The notes: generated from the sequence alone by a model not told the origin. DNA of 64,000 nt from Diaporthe sp. PMI_573 (GCA_021399435.1 JAJTUP010000005.1:1-64000); one strand, 5' to 3'. Positions 1 through 10,379 are shown, counted from the first letter of the stretch. Made by a program: numbers and translations.

Positions 1-3000
1 CCGTTATAATTATCCTTTATGATCTTCCAAGTAATTAGGAGTAAGTCAAGATCCCCTCTTAATCTTAGAGAATTTTAGCCGTATCTAGAGGTTATATTTA
101 TATCCACGGTTCTAGTTTATAGTATCCCTAATTTCTACTTCATGGCTTGGCTTCTAGTTAACCGTTTCCTCTAAAACTAATTTATTAGATAGGTAGTCGT
201 CTACTAGATATACTTTAACTCCCGCCCTCTTATAAAGGGTTTTAATTATAAGTTGATAAGTCTATCTAATTAATTTAGTAATACTAGTAAGTAATAGGAT
301 TAAGTTTACCTATTTATAAGTATAGACTATTTTTGTTCTTAGATATAATTTGTAGATATATTAAGGATTAGGTTTTTTAATACCTTTAAGTATATATAGC
401 TAACGTACTTTGTGCTAAAGGTCTTTTATAAAAGAGACTAATAGCTTCTAAACATCCTCTTCCTAAAAAATGCTAAGAATTTCATCACCTTTTTTAATAC
501 TAAGATAAGTTAAAAAAAGCTTGGTTAGAGTGCTGATTATTACTAGTTTCTAATTAGATAGCCCTAGATATACCTAAATAGCTAAAGTCTATAAAATATA
601 TTTTTCTAAGACTTATATACTATTACTAGGTACTATATAAAAGGCTTTTAGTTCCTTTATCCTAAGCTATACTTTATCTAAGAGTCTCCTAGCATAATAT
701 ATATAAACAAGAAACCCTTTAACTTTTCAAAGGTTAGATTAGTATTAAGAAAGAATAGTATCCTAAGAAGAATATAATGTATAATATTATAGGTTATATT
801 ATTAATAATAAAAAAAACTTACTTTATCTACTTAAGGCTAATATAAATCTAGTCTTTAGTTACCCTAATTAAAGACAAGGCTTCTCTATTATAGACTATA
901 GAGGTTATGTTCTTAAGAGGAGAATAAGTAAGCTGGTTTTAGCTATAATAACTTAATAATAGTAGGTTTATCTCTACCCTGGTATTAAGTAAAGCTGGTA
1001 AAGGTATGTATTAGTTGCTTTCTATATATATGATAAGGAAAGCTAAACTATAATATCCTTAGTTAATTATATCTAAAGTTAATATAGCTAGAGAGTTAAT
1101 ATAATATCTAATTATTATTAAGGTTAGAGTAGTTTCCCTTAGTAAGTTGCTTGTTAAAGTACTAATAACTTTAATACTCAGGTACTAGTTTCTCTATCCC
1201 CTTATTTCGTAGATAGGTTTAAAAGGGACTTACAAAATAGTCCTTACCCCCGTCCTATAGAGCTTGCAGGTGCCTAATTAAAGTAGTATTTGTCTCTCTA
1301 AGAGCTAGGAGATTAGAAGTATGTATTTTAATAGTTTCTCCAAGAATTGCTTATGCCGCTGTTTTTTCTAGAGGTAAGGTTTCCGCTAGTTGTCTTTTTA
1401 GCTTAGTATAGGTTGGTTTTTCTACCGCTACCCCTACTACTACATTAACTTAATCATGTTCTATATACTTAGTAAATTCTTCTACTGTGTGGCTTTCTAA
1501 GTTATCTGGTTTCTTTCTACTTAAACTACTTAGACTTAGTAAATTGTTTTTAAAGTAGATATATATTTCAAGATAAGGGGTATTTAGTATAGCTTCATAT
1601 ATTACCTTGTTATCCTAATTTATATTATCCTCTATTACTCGTCTCTTCTTTATAGTATTAATAAAGGTTTATAGATCTTTTAAATAAATCTACTCTTTAC
1701 TTATAGTAATGGTATAAAGAGATAAGTCTAAGGTTATCAACATAGATCTAATGGCTAGTAGTTTTCCTAGTAGTTTAGGATTCTAGACTAGTTTAACCTC
1801 TCCTAAGGCTAGGTTACCTCTAAACAATGGGTTTGCCTTAACAAGTTTTTAGTATTAAAGAATACATAGTAAGTCGGTTCTACCTTTCTATAATAGAAAC
1901 TCTAGTCAGCCTCTAGCATACTTCTTAATTCCAATTCCTTTCTAATCATAATAGAGTTAAATACTAACAAGGTCTAAAAATTTAAAATACCTATTCTAAG
2001 TATCTATAATAATGCCGAGGATTATTAAAGAACCCTTGTACTTCTCTATATAAAAGAGCCTATTAGTAACAAGCTTATTAATCTTATTATACTTATAGGC
2101 TGTATAGTCTTCTCCTATATAGCTATAGTATATACATGGAGAACTATCCTTCTTAAGCTAAATAGTAGAAACGCTATAAGTATTGTTATCATTATTACTT
2201 AAGGCTAGAGAGTAGATTTCCTAGCTACTAGGTCTCTAAACAAACCCTACTATACTCGTCCTAGTTAGTCTAAGTTTAGTTCATCATCTATTATAGAAGG
2301 TTGCTTTAACATAATATCTAAGTTATTTATTAATCTCCTTCTCCTCTTATATTCTTAGCTACTTAATTTTCAAGTTGGTAAATTTATTTACAAGGTTATC
2401 TATCCTTTATTTAAGAAAACTATTGCCCTAATTTCTATACTAATCAGGCTAAACAACAGGTTCTAGATATATACTAGTAGGTTTTAAGTATCTTAGATTA
2501 TTACTTCATTACTTCTCTATATACTATCAATTCTACTAATTCTATAAGTCTATTTAGAAATAATTAGAAAGTCCTTTTACAGCTAGGTAATGGTCCTACT
2601 TAAAGTACTCCAGTTCTCTATTAAGGATAAATAGAAGCCTATCCTTAAATTCTATCCAGGGTATGTCTTTAACCTTCTCCTCGTAGGTTAGTCTAGAAAG
2701 AAGCCACTTCTTAATCCAGGACAGGAGCATCTTATAGAAGGTCCTGCTTCCCTAATCAAACATCTCTCCAGCTTTAATTAGTATTTAGTTATAGTCAGCA
2801 ATCCTTTATTTCTATTCCTTAAGGTCGTCTAAGGGATTCTAGTAGAGGATTACTTCTATTACCAAGCCTAGATCTACTTAAGAGAAAGTATCACTAGTTT
2901 TAAAGTAGGCTAAGAGTTCTTAACTCTATAAAGCCCAGGTACTCAGTCTAGCAGTAACCTTCTTAATTAAATAGACTAGATCAAAGCTAGTATAGTACTA

Positions 3001-3233
3001 TTTTAACAAGGAAAGGATCTAGTCTATCAAATAAGAAAATTAGCAAGAAATATCCTCTAAGGTAGATATTAACTTAATAATGTTTATTCTATCAAACCTT
3101 AGCACATTAAGGTTATACAACATAAGCAGCGCTATCTAGGGCAGCATTATAGTACTATAAGAGAATAGACTAAACAGGTATTAGCCTATAGTGTTAGGCT
3201 TAGCTAAAAGGGGTTATCGTGGCTAAGTAGGAG
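1..3233 (-). mobile_element. RIP-degraded retrotransposon remnant, part 1
   Basis: This AT-rich stretch is full of TA, TAG and TAA and has no intact gene. Read on the minus strand, the part nearest the young Gypsy insertion continues the frame of the remnant at 9125-9399 (see the pseudogene entries). The rest is too degraded to assign to a protein by eye. C-to-T change at CA dinucleotides, the hallmark of RIP in ascomycetes, explains the composition. The other end of this old element lies outside the window. Confidence 0.8.
2550..3233 (-). pseudogene. RIP-degraded gag-like frame, 3' portion
   Basis: Reading leftwards from the Gypsy insertion site, with the five-base target duplication counted once, one frame stays free of TGA codons to about 2550. 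It is interrupted only by TAA and TAG codons, each of which would be CAA or CAG (Gln) before a C-to-T change. Between the stops are plausible protein segments, such as WIKKWLLSRLTYEEK and WIEFKDRLLFILNRELEYF, resembling a retrotransposon gag. Beyond 2550 TGA codons also appear. The family assignment is an inference from position after the LTR and leader. Confidence 0.6.
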
Positions 3234-3238
3234 GATCC

Positions 3239-3442
3239 TGTCACGGCCAGCGTTGCAGAGGGCGTGAACACCTTGAATTGGCACTATGGACGAAGATTCT
3301 ACTCTAGGGAAGCAAGAGAAAGAAAAGGCCGCAGCCTTTACCGCGGGCGCGACGAGAAGTCAAGCGCGTTGGCCTGCACGCTAGATCGCGTGCTTGCATG
3401 CCCCACCTGGCCATCCAGGGTTAGGGTTCCGTCGTCGTCACA
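3239..3442 (-). repeat. 3' LTR of the Gypsy element
   Basis: 204 bp, base-for-base identical to 8916-9119, beginning TGTCACGG and ending GTCGTCACA on the plus strand. It is preceded by the target duplication GATCC at 3234-3238. In element orientation it is the downstream LTR. Confidence 0.97.
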
Positions 3443-3454
3443 CTACCCCCCGCC
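3443..3454 (-). other. Polypurine tract of the Gypsy element
   Basis: On the minus strand the twelve bases directly before the 3' LTR read GGCGGGGGGTAG. A G-rich purine run at this place is the expected primer site for plus-strand DNA synthesis in LTR elements. Confidence 0.75.
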
Positions 3455-3494
3455 AAACCTCGTATATCGACGCAGTAGACTATACGGGGTTTGA

Positions 3495-6400
3495 TCATAT
3501 GTGTCGTCGTTGCTTACGTCGGGGGTTCTTCTCTCCGTGGTCAGCTATGTTATCATCGTTGTGCGGTTGGTCGTCACGGTCTTCAGCGGCGGCGCGTATC
3601 CATTCCTGTAGCTTGATTGGTGGTCCAGCTGCGTCAGGATATTCTTGGTGGAACTTTTCCAGTGTCACTGCAGCGTTCTTGAAGTTCCCAGCTGGGTACC
3701 ACGTGTCGTCAGGGTCACAGCCTTGCCACTCGACTTGGTACTCCAGTACCTTGTTGCGGCCTGTCAGTCTGGACGCGAGGATCTTAGTGACTGCCCACTC
3801 GGCTTCGCCGTTGATCTCCTCGGGCGGCGGCGGTTCTCGTCGTTGCTGCGGTAAGGGGTCCATTGCCGCTTTCCGTAGGCGGTCAGCGTGGAAGAGGTTC
3901 CTACCACGGAAGGATGCAGGAAGGTCCAGGGCGTAACTGTGGCCGCGTTCTTCCAGTACTTGCCACGGCCCTGTCCATTGTGACTCCAGTCTCGTTGTAG
4001 GAGCTGTAGTTGTAAAGCCCTTCTTCTTGAGGAATACATAGTCGTTGATCTTAAAGTCGACCATCCGTCGTTTCTTATTCGCTTGCCTGGCCTGCTTTTC
4101 CTGGGACGCTTCTGCGTTCTTGCGTGCTAGGTCTTGTACTTCCTTTGTTTGTTGTATGATCTCCAAGGCTTTCTTCTTTTGATGCGAGTCGATATCAATC
4201 GTAGGCAGGTCGGTTGAGAGGGGATTGCGCGGGTCAGCGCCTAGGGCAACTTTGAGCGGGGCCATGTCGATGCTAGAGTGCCACGAGGCATTATGGCCGA
4301 AGTCGAAGGCCGGGAGGTGGACACTCCAGTCGGTCTGGTATTTGTCAATATAGAAGCGCAACTTCTGGTCAAGTTCCTGGTTGGTAATCTCAATCGCGCC
4401 TTGGGTCTGCGGATGGAGAGGACTACCGTGACGGTGCTTCGTGCCTGTGAGTTTGTTGATCGTTGCCATAAACTCAGAGATGAACGGGCCTGCGTTATCA
4501 GAGATCCAGATCCAAGGAACACCAAGGAAACGATATAGGTGGCGGTAGTACCGCTTTGCCAGGTCTTCCGCCGTATCAGTCTTTCGTCCCGGTAGCGTAG
4601 CTAAGATCCTGCTAAATTTGCAAATAAAAACCCATACGTAATTGTAGCTATAGCGGTCAGGCGGCATATCTTTGCCATCGACGGCCACGTGCTCCCACAC
4701 GTGGTTCGGAATAGGTAATGGGCGTAGGAGTCCTGGGCTACGGTCATGCCGCCCCTTGTTGCGGCCGCACTTGTGGCAATTCTTCACGTAGCGTCGGACA
4801 TCCTTGTTCAATCCCTCCCAGTGGTATTGGCGGCGGATTGCCTCGATCGTCTTGTTCTGCCCTGGGTGGGCGAAGATCTTGGGTTCGTGAGCCTCGCGGA
4901 TCAGAGCGGTACGTAGAAAGAGTTGGCCATTGCTCGTGAGTTCCGGGACGATCAATTTGCCTTCATATGAGCCGAGTTCTTGTTTCTCATTCTCGACCTT
5001 GATGAGGTCGACGAGGTCGGAACCCTGAACCGTATAGGGTGTCAACGCAACCTCGGCTGCGTTGATCGCAGGTTTAATCTTCTCGGGCGGGATCAGCGCC
5101 ATTGTGCGTTCTTCTTGCTCACGGGCTTTGACAGTAGGGAGATCGGCAGTCTTTCGTGAGAGGGCATCAGCAGCAACGTTATCCTTGCCCGGTCGGTACT
5201 GGAATGTGATGTCGAAGTTCGAGAGGAAGTCTGCCCAGCGGACTTGCCGGGTAGAGAGGACTCGTTTTGTCGAGTAATACACGAGCGCTTGGTGGTCAGT
5301 CAGGACGAAGAACTTCATTCCGAGTAGTTCAGGCTGGTATTGCTCAAGGGTTTGTACCACAGCGAGTAATTCGCGGTCCTGGATCGGGTAGGCTCTCTCG
5401 GCCGGGGTCATTGTCTTGGAGAAGTAACCCACCGGCTTCCACTCGCCGTCAGGTTGCTTCTGCCAGATAACTCCTCCAGTGGCGTTACGTGAGGCGTCAG
5501 TCTCGACTTTCGTTTCTCGACCCGGTACGAAGAAGGCCATCACAGGCGCTTCGCACGCGAGTCGTTTGAGTTCTTCAAAGGCAGCTTGTTGCTCGGGGCC
5601 GCAGCTAAAGGGCACATCCTTCTTGAGTAAACGGTTAAGAGGCTCTGCGGTGCCGCTCGCGTGATGGCAGAATACGCGAATATAGTTGCAGAGGCCTAGG
5701 AATGAGCGGATCGCGGTCTTCGACTTGAGGTCTTCGAATTTCCAGTTGTGAATAGCCTTCACTTTCTCAGGGTCGATGCGAACACCTACCCCGGCTTCCA
5801 TCACAATGCCGAGGTAGTCTATCGTCGTGACGTTAAATCGGGACTTCTTGATGTCCCCTTGAAGATCGGCTTGGCTCAGTCGGTGTATCACTTCCTCCAC
5901 CTGTACCCAGTGGACTTCTTCGTCTTCCTCATCTGAATAGATCAGAACGTCGTCGGCGTAGGCGCTCGCAAATAGGTCTAGGAGTTCGTTCAATTGGGCA
6001 TTAATGAAATCCTGCCACCAAGCCGGCCCAACCTTAAGGCCGAAAGGCAGAACCTTCCACTGGAATGTACCCTGGCGTGTACGAAACGCTGTCAAGTGTT
6101 CAGAGTTCACGGCCATACGGAGTCGGTTGAAGGCCCTGATGATATCAATCTTAGAGAATCTCTTAGCGTTGCGGCACCCAGCCACTGTCCCGTTGACATC
6201 AGGTGCGGGGACCAAACGGTCCTTCAAGAATTGGTTGATCCAGCGGTAATCAATACAAAAGCGCTTGTCCGTAGAGTGTGGCTTTGGTACGAAGAGGACT
6301 GACGCTGCCTTGGGCTCCATACATCGCTCGATAAACCCAATCTTCAAGAGTTCGTCTGTTGTTTCCTTCTCCAGTGGAATCAATCCGATCGGTGTGCGGA

Positions 6401-7220
6401 AGGTCGGAGGTGAGCCGGTCAACGGATTCTTCAGTTCGAGCGTCACATCGTACCCGGGTCGCCGGGGCGGGAGTTTGGTAGAGGCCTTCTTCGAAAAGAA
6501 ACCCTCGAGGTGGCGTAACCGTAGTGGTAACCGTTCGCGGACCAATTGAACGTGTCCTGGGTCCTCGTCTAGGGGAAAAGGTATCTTCTCGCCTCTATTG
6601 GTCCTCCACGATGGGTTGATTCCAGCGATTCCCGTAATCTGTTGTGGCTTAGATAGCTCGAGGGGTATAGGCTCGCCAGGTAGCGGCTTATCCCTCCACC
6701 GCGCTTGTCGCGGGTCGTCATTGATCTGGGCTTGAAGGGCTGCTACGTTGACGACTGGGTCGATAGATATCGGTTGGTCGCACTTTTCGTGGGCGAGGCT
6801 CTTTTTGTCTTCTGGCCATTCCAATGTCCTTGTCCGGGGGTGTAGCCAGACATCTTTTTCTACAAACCAGTCTAGACCAATGAATACGTCATAGCCTGTT
6901 TCGGTGACCCAGAACGATTCGTCAGGGAACGTTCGACCGTCTACACACAGTGATGTTTTGAGGATGTAGGTGATGCGGCCGGCTTCTTGTTGGCGGTAGT
7001 CGGTCAAGGTGATAGGTCGTTTGAGCTTCTTAAGACGGGCGCCCAGCTGCTCCACCGCACGCTGAGCTACTGAGGGACTGACTAGCAGTCGGGCTTCTGC
7101 TCCAGTATCACAAAGGGCTTTGATCGGCACTTCTTCACTATGCTTCTTAAGTTGAGCATTAATGAGGAAGGAGGTGGGATTCTCTCTCCCGATCTGGACT
7201 GTTGTGTACATAGGGACCAC
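3495..7220 (-). CDS. pol: Gypsy Pol polyprotein (PR-RT-RH-IN-chromodomain)
   Basis: The open frame is about 1,240 codons. Seen in order: aspartic protease motif CDTGAEA near residue 38; reverse transcriptase with YADDV near residue 424; RNase H with VETDAS near 573; an HHCC integrase zinc region (about 770-820) ending in CHKCG; the DDE integrase core (VDGKD, WISDNAG, HPQTQGAIEITNQE); and a C-terminal chromodomain near 1140-1195 (EYQVEWQGCDPDDTWYP). Chromodomains direct integration to marked chromatin. The first ATG of the frame is at 7211; the frame itself opens upstream and overlaps the end of gag by about 15 bases in the -1 frame. Expression probably needs -1 frameshifting or reinitiation (see the hairpin at 7215-7240). 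No disabling mutation was seen. Confidence 0.95.
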   Translation of the reverse strand: MVPMYTTVQIGRENPTSFLINAQLKKHSEEVPIKALCDTGAEARLLVSPSVAQRAVEQLGARLKKLKRPITLTDYRQQEAGRITYILKTSLCVDGRTFPDESFWVTETGYDVFIGLDWFVEKDVWLHPRTRTLEWPEDKKSLAHEKCDQPISIDPVVNVAALQAQINDDPRQARWRDKPLPGEPIPLELSKPQQITGIAGINPSWRTNRGEKIPFPLDEDPGHVQLVRERLPLRLRHLEGFFSKKASTKLPPRRPGYDVTLELKNPLTGSPPTFRTPIGLIPLEKETTDELLKIGFIERCMEPKAASVLFVPKPHSTDKRFCIDYRWINQFLKDRLVPAPDVNGTVAGCRNAKRFSKIDIIRAFNRLRMAVNSEHLTAFRTRQGTFQWKVLPFGLKVGPAWWQDFINAQLNELLDLFASAYADDVLIYSDEEDEEVHWVQVEEVIHRLSQADLQGDIKKSRFNVTTIDYLGIVMEAGVGVRIDPEKVKAIHNWKFEDLKSKTAIRSFLGLCNYIRVFCHHASGTAEPLNRLLKKDVPFSCGPEQQAAFEELKRLACEAPVMAFFVPGRETKVETDASRNATGGVIWQKQPDGEWKPVGYFSKTMTPAERAYPIQDRELLAVVQTLEQYQPELLGMKFFVLTDHQALVYYSTKRVLSTRQVRWADFLSNFDITFQYRPGKDNVAADALSRKTADLPTVKAREQEERTMALIPPEKIKPAINAAEVALTPYTVQGSDLVDLIKVENEKQELGSYEGKLIVPELTSNGQLFLRTALIREAHEPKIFAHPGQNKTIEAIRRQYHWEGLNKDVRRYVKNCHKCGRNKGRHDRSPGLLRPLPIPNHVWEHVAVDGKDMPPDRYSYNYVWVFICKFSRILATLPGRKTDTAEDLAKRYYRHLYRFLGVPWIWISDNAGPFISEFMATINKLTGTKHRHGSPLHPQTQGAIEITNQELDQKLRFYIDKYQTDWSVHLPAFDFGHNASWHSSIDMAPLKVALGADPRNPLSTDLPTIDIDSHQKKKALEIIQQTKEVQDLARKNAEASQEKQARQANKKRRMVDFKINDYVFLKKKGFTTTAPTTRLESQWTGPWQVLEERGHSYALDLPASFRGRNLFHADRLRKAAMDPLPQQRREPPPPEEINGEAEWAVTKILASRLTGRNKVLEYQVEWQGCDPDDTWYPAGNFKNAAVTLEKFHQEYPDAAGPPIKLQEWIRAAAEDRDDQPHNDDNIADHGEKNPRRKQRRHI

Positions 7221-7240
7221 CGTAGAGACTTCCGGTGGTC
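7215..7240 (-). promoter_or_regulatory. Gag/Pol recoding hairpin
   Basis: On the minus strand the gag stop TAG (7243-7241) is followed at once by GACCACCG, a ten-base loop and CGGTGGTC, a perfect 8-bp stem. Six bases separate the stem from GGAAAAC, which lies in the short overlap where pol is in the -1 frame. This spacing fits a -1 frameshift stimulator. The ATG at 7211 just past the stem would also allow stop-and-restart translation. Function is inferred from layout. Confidence 0.6.
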
Positions 7241-8674
7241 CTACTCGTTTTCCGACTCATCGCTCGAGCTCGTTTCCTCTACCTTAGCATCCTTCTCCTT
7301 AGCCTTGATAGACTTGACTGTCGGGAGCTTCTCGCGGTCCGGGCAAGCAGCGCCTTTGTGGCCAACCTTGCCGCAAATGAAGCAGGAGTTAGCATCCCAG
7401 TGGACGCGCTTTTCATCCTCCGTGAGGGCGCGGTGAGCGGTTAGGACGGTAACAGGTTTGCCGTTAGAAGCCTTTGGGTTGGAATCGGGTTTAGGTCGGT
7501 GGTTGTTACGAGACTTAGGCAAATGAGAAGATGATTTACGGTCGTTGGGGTCGTTGGTATTAGAGCTATCCTTCTTACGGCGACGCTCCTGGTTCAGTTC
7601 GTAATGGCGTTGTTGGCTGTGGGCGGCGTCGGCGACGTTACGGGTGAAGCGTTCGTAGGAAATGTCGGGGTCTTTGCTGTCACTAAGCAGACGGTTGTCA
7701 AGACCAGGTGGGATGTGTTCCCATAGGGTGGCTTTACGTTCAGCGTCGGCGATGCCAGCTTCGTCGGCTAGGGCGTTGATGTCCGAAATAAACTGGAAGA
7801 TATCGGTTTTGCTTCCCGGCTCATACATCATCTTAGCCAGAGCCTTACGAGCGTCGGAAGCTTGGTTCGAGTTGTGGTACACCGTTGCTAGTACCTGGAT
7901 CATTTCGGCCACGCCCGAATAAGGGTTAGTCTCAGATAGGTATCGAGTCTTGATCATCTTATTGGCACGATCGGTCGTCAGGCTATGGACGAGAGCCATC
8001 CGGGCATATTCGTTCTTGAATGTGTCATTATCGATCTTAAACTTGTCAGCCAATCGGGCAACCCAACTGTCAAACTCGTTCTTGTCACCCCCAAACCTGC
8101 CAGGGTCGGTGGCCGTAGGTTTAGCCTTTCGGTCGTAGTCGGGGTTAACAGCGTCTTGGTCCTTGCCATAGGGTTTGAAGGCAGCCCGCGCGGCTATACC
8201 AATCGGGGTGAAGGTCTTGCCACCAAACGCACTCACGTCGGGGGTAGCCTCACGTGGTCGGGCATTGTTGCGACCATTGCCGTTGTCATTACCGTTGCTG
8301 TCGATTGCAGCCTTGAGCTGCACGTTCTCGGCGCGTAGGCGTGTGAGCTCAGCTTGGATCTGCGCGAGCTGAGCTTGGACTTCGTCGTCGGCCATCTCAG
8401 GTGCAGTGTCGTGTTCACTTGGGGTCGGTATCGGTGTGGTGGTCCCGCTAGTCCTTGCTGAATCGGACTCGTCGTTCGAGTCGTCAGGAATGACTTCAAT
8501 GCTGGGGAGCACCAGACTTGCGTCGTTGGCTGAGTCTTCTTGCTCAATGGTCGAGTCGGTATCAGGGGCCGTCCCTCCTACACTTTCTAAGCCGTTGATC
8601 GCTCCTCCAGCAGACTCGCGGTTCAGTCGGACGGATCGTCGGCTTGCGAGCGGATAGGTCTTCCTCGGCGGCAT
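7241..8674 (-). CDS. gag: Gypsy Gag protein
   Basis: 477 residues from ATG 8674 to TAG 7241-7243. The N-terminal third is acidic and low-complexity, the middle (about residues 190-340) is a retrotransposon gag capsid-like region, and the tail carries a CCHC zinc knuckle, CFICGKVGHKGAAC (C-x2-C-x4-H-x4-C), near residue 430, which binds the element RNA. The C-terminus is acidic and Ser/Glu rich. It forms the virus-like particle. It lies immediately upstream of pol and ends at the recoding hairpin. Confidence 0.92.
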   Translation of the reverse strand: MPPRKTYPLASRRSVRLNRESAGGAINGLESVGGTAPDTDSTIEQEDSANDASLVLPSIEVIPDDSNDESDSARTSGTTTPIPTPSEHDTAPEMADDEVQAQLAQIQAELTRLRAENVQLKAAIDSNGNDNGNGRNNARPREATPDVSAFGGKTFTPIGIAARAAFKPYGKDQDAVNPDYDRKAKPTATDPGRFGGDKNEFDSWVARLADKFKIDNDTFKNEYARMALVHSLTTDRANKMIKTRYLSETNPYSGVAEMIQVLATVYHNSNQASDARKALAKMMYEPGSKTDIFQFISDINALADEAGIADAERKATLWEHIPPGLDNRLLSDSKDPDISYERFTRNVADAAHSQQRHYELNQERRRKKDSSNTNDPNDRKSSSHLPKSRNNHRPKPDSNPKASNGKPVTVLTAHRALTEDEKRVHWDANSCFICGKVGHKGAACPDREKLPTVKSIKAKEKDAKVEETSSSDESENE

Positions 8675-8727
8675 CTAGGTCGGCCGGGTCGTTGATCGGT
8701 GTCAGTTAGTCGACTAGCCAATCATTA

Positions 8728-8797
8728 GTCGTTGGTCGTTGGTCGTTGGTCGTTGGTCGTTGGTCGTTGGTCGTTGGTCGTTGGTCGTTGGTCGTTC
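8728..8797 (+). repeat. 7-bp tandem repeat (GTCGTTG) in the Gypsy 5' leader
   Basis: Nine perfect copies of GTCGTTG (8728-8790) followed by a tenth copy ending in C. It lies between the 5' LTR and gag, so on the element transcript it is a CAACGAC array in the untranslated leader. Confidence 0.95.
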
Positions 8798-8832
8798 GGT
8801 CGGATGCGTATGAACGACGTGAAATAGGGCAG

Positions 8833-8894
8833 CTTATTTATTGATCGCTAAGCCAGCGAAAAGGGTACCTTATTTATTGATCGCTAGGTCAGCG
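8833..8894 (+). repeat. Paired 26-bp direct repeat near the Gypsy 5' LTR
   Basis: CTTATTTATTGATCGCTA followed by agccagcg (8833-8858) recurs at 8869-8894 with two transitions. It sits inside the element between the 5' LTR and the GTCGTTG array. A primer-binding site could not be identified with confidence in this leader. Confidence 0.9.
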
Positions 8895-8915
8895 AGTAAA
8901 GAGAGAGTAGAATAG

Positions 8916-9119
8916 TGTCACGGCCAGCGTTGCAGAGGGCGTGAACACCTTGAATTGGCACTATGGACGAAGATTCTACTCTAGGGAAGCAAGAGAAAGA
9001 AAAGGCCGCAGCCTTTACCGCGGGCGCGACGAGAAGTCAAGCGCGTTGGCCTGCACGCTAGATCGCGTGCTTGCATGCCCCACCTGGCCATCCAGGGTTA
9101 GGGTTCCGTCGTCGTCACA
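8916..9119 (-). repeat. 5' LTR of the Gypsy element
   Basis: 204 bp identical to 3239-3442. It is followed on the plus strand by the target duplication GATCC at 9120-9124. In element orientation it is the upstream, promoter-bearing LTR. Confidence 0.97.
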
Positions 9120-9124
9120 GATCC

Positions 9125-9399
9125 TAGGTAGAAGGTAAAGAGGTTTTACCAGGAGATCCTTTACCCTTAGGCTTAGGTTTCTTCAATAACTAGTCTCTTC
9201 CATACTCCTTTCTAGTCCTTTAATAATCAGGAGGAATTAAAGGACTAGCAATTACTTACTAGTAGGTAGAGCTTAGAGTGAGTAAAGGCAGACGTGGTAG
9301 GCTTAAGCCTTCAAATAACATAGTCGGGAAACCCAGTGTTTTAATAGAAGTAGCGTCTTTAGTAGGGCTAGCTACTACAGATGTTTCAGTACTAGACAT
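9125..9399 (-). pseudogene. RIP-degraded gag-like frame, 5' portion
   Basis: An ATG at 9399 on the minus strand opens a frame beginning MSSTETSVVASPTKDATSIK. It runs to the Gypsy insertion point with stops that are only TAA or TAG, explainable as mutated Gln codons. It lies about 980 bases downstream of the old LTR at 10380-10530, the place expected for the first gene of an LTR element. Confidence 0.65.
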
Positions 9400-10379
9400 A
9401 GTTAAAATAAAGTAATCAGAGCCATAGGCTTGTTAATAGTTAAGAAAATTAGTATTATCTAGAAAGATAAATATATTTATAAGTTAGTACTTAGTATAGT
9501 GATGATACTTCTAAATTCTCGTACCTTCTTAAGGTACTTTTCCTCTTCCTAGCATATATAGTCTCTTCTCAGAGTCTTCTATTAGCTCTAATCAAAAGCC
9601 ATAATACCTTAGCCTTACCTCTCTATATACTCCTTAGACTTTACGCTTATGCCTAAAAGCACCTTGCTGCAAACCTTGTCGTGATAGACGTGGGAGCAAT
9701 TATCGCAATGACACTACTTTTTAACTAGACTTTAGTTGCTAAAGTAACTACGGAATTAAATTAAGGGCTATTTTCTTCTAATCTAAGCTTAACAAATCCC
9801 GTAAAAGTCTAATCCCCTCTTTGACTAAGCGTTTTATAAGCAAATATATCGCTCTGCCAGGGCTTCAGCCGTTACCATGAAATAATCCCTAGCGTAATAG
9901 CTAATGTTTATACCTTGGGCGCAAAGCTTAGTTAAGAGGGTACCCTTTAAAACCTCGGCAAGAGAGCAGGTTTGAAAGCAGGGTTCTTCCCATATACTTT
10001 AGTTATGCTTCTCTTGTCTTTAGTTTAGTTATATAACTCTCTTCCTGGTAAGGTGTTTCCTCGGCAGTTCTGATTAGGTATAGGTGAGATAATTCTGTAT
10101 ATGATTATGAAGAATAGGCAAGCTTTAGACCGACTCGTTAGTTGTGAGCTCTCTCCTCAGTCTTTAAAGGTCACGTAGTCAGCTCAGCCCGGGCTAGATT
10201 ACTAGTAAAAATGTGGACACTAAAGCCGAGTATAACAGGTGCCTAAGTTCTGCTGGCCCCTCTGAGCAAGAGAGAGGAAACCACTCGAGGGCTCCAACGT
10301 GAAGAAAGAAGAGATAATGAAAAAGGGCCGGAAGGGCTACGAAGGCGATAAAAGCAGTAATTGGGTTTTGATCAGACAA
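9125..10379 (-). mobile_element. RIP-degraded retrotransposon remnant, part 2 (leader and gag start)
   Basis: Internal region of the old minus-strand element between its 5' LTR and the young Gypsy insertion. It holds an untranslated leader (about 9400-10379) and the start of the gag-like pseudogene. The base composition is AT-rich except for the leader near 10140-10379. Confidence 0.75.

Larger units (their letters stand above)
3239..9119 (-). mobile_element. Intact chromodomain Ty3/Gypsy LTR retrotransposon
   Basis: This is a complete 5,881-bp element read on the minus strand. It is bounded by two identical 204-bp LTRs (TG...CA) and flanked by a five-base target duplication GATCC (3234-3238 and 9120-9124). 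It encodes gag (8674-7241) followed by pol (7220-3495) with order protease, reverse transcriptase, RNase H, integrase, chromodomain, which is the chromovirus arrangement. Identical LTRs and unbroken frames mean the insertion is recent and has not been mutated by RIP, unlike the old element it sits in. Confidence 0.95.

Noticed and set aside
3264..3494. Short open frame repeated at 8941-9138
   Set aside because: It begins with GTG and lies in the Gypsy LTR; its duplication is explained by the LTR pair, not by a gene.
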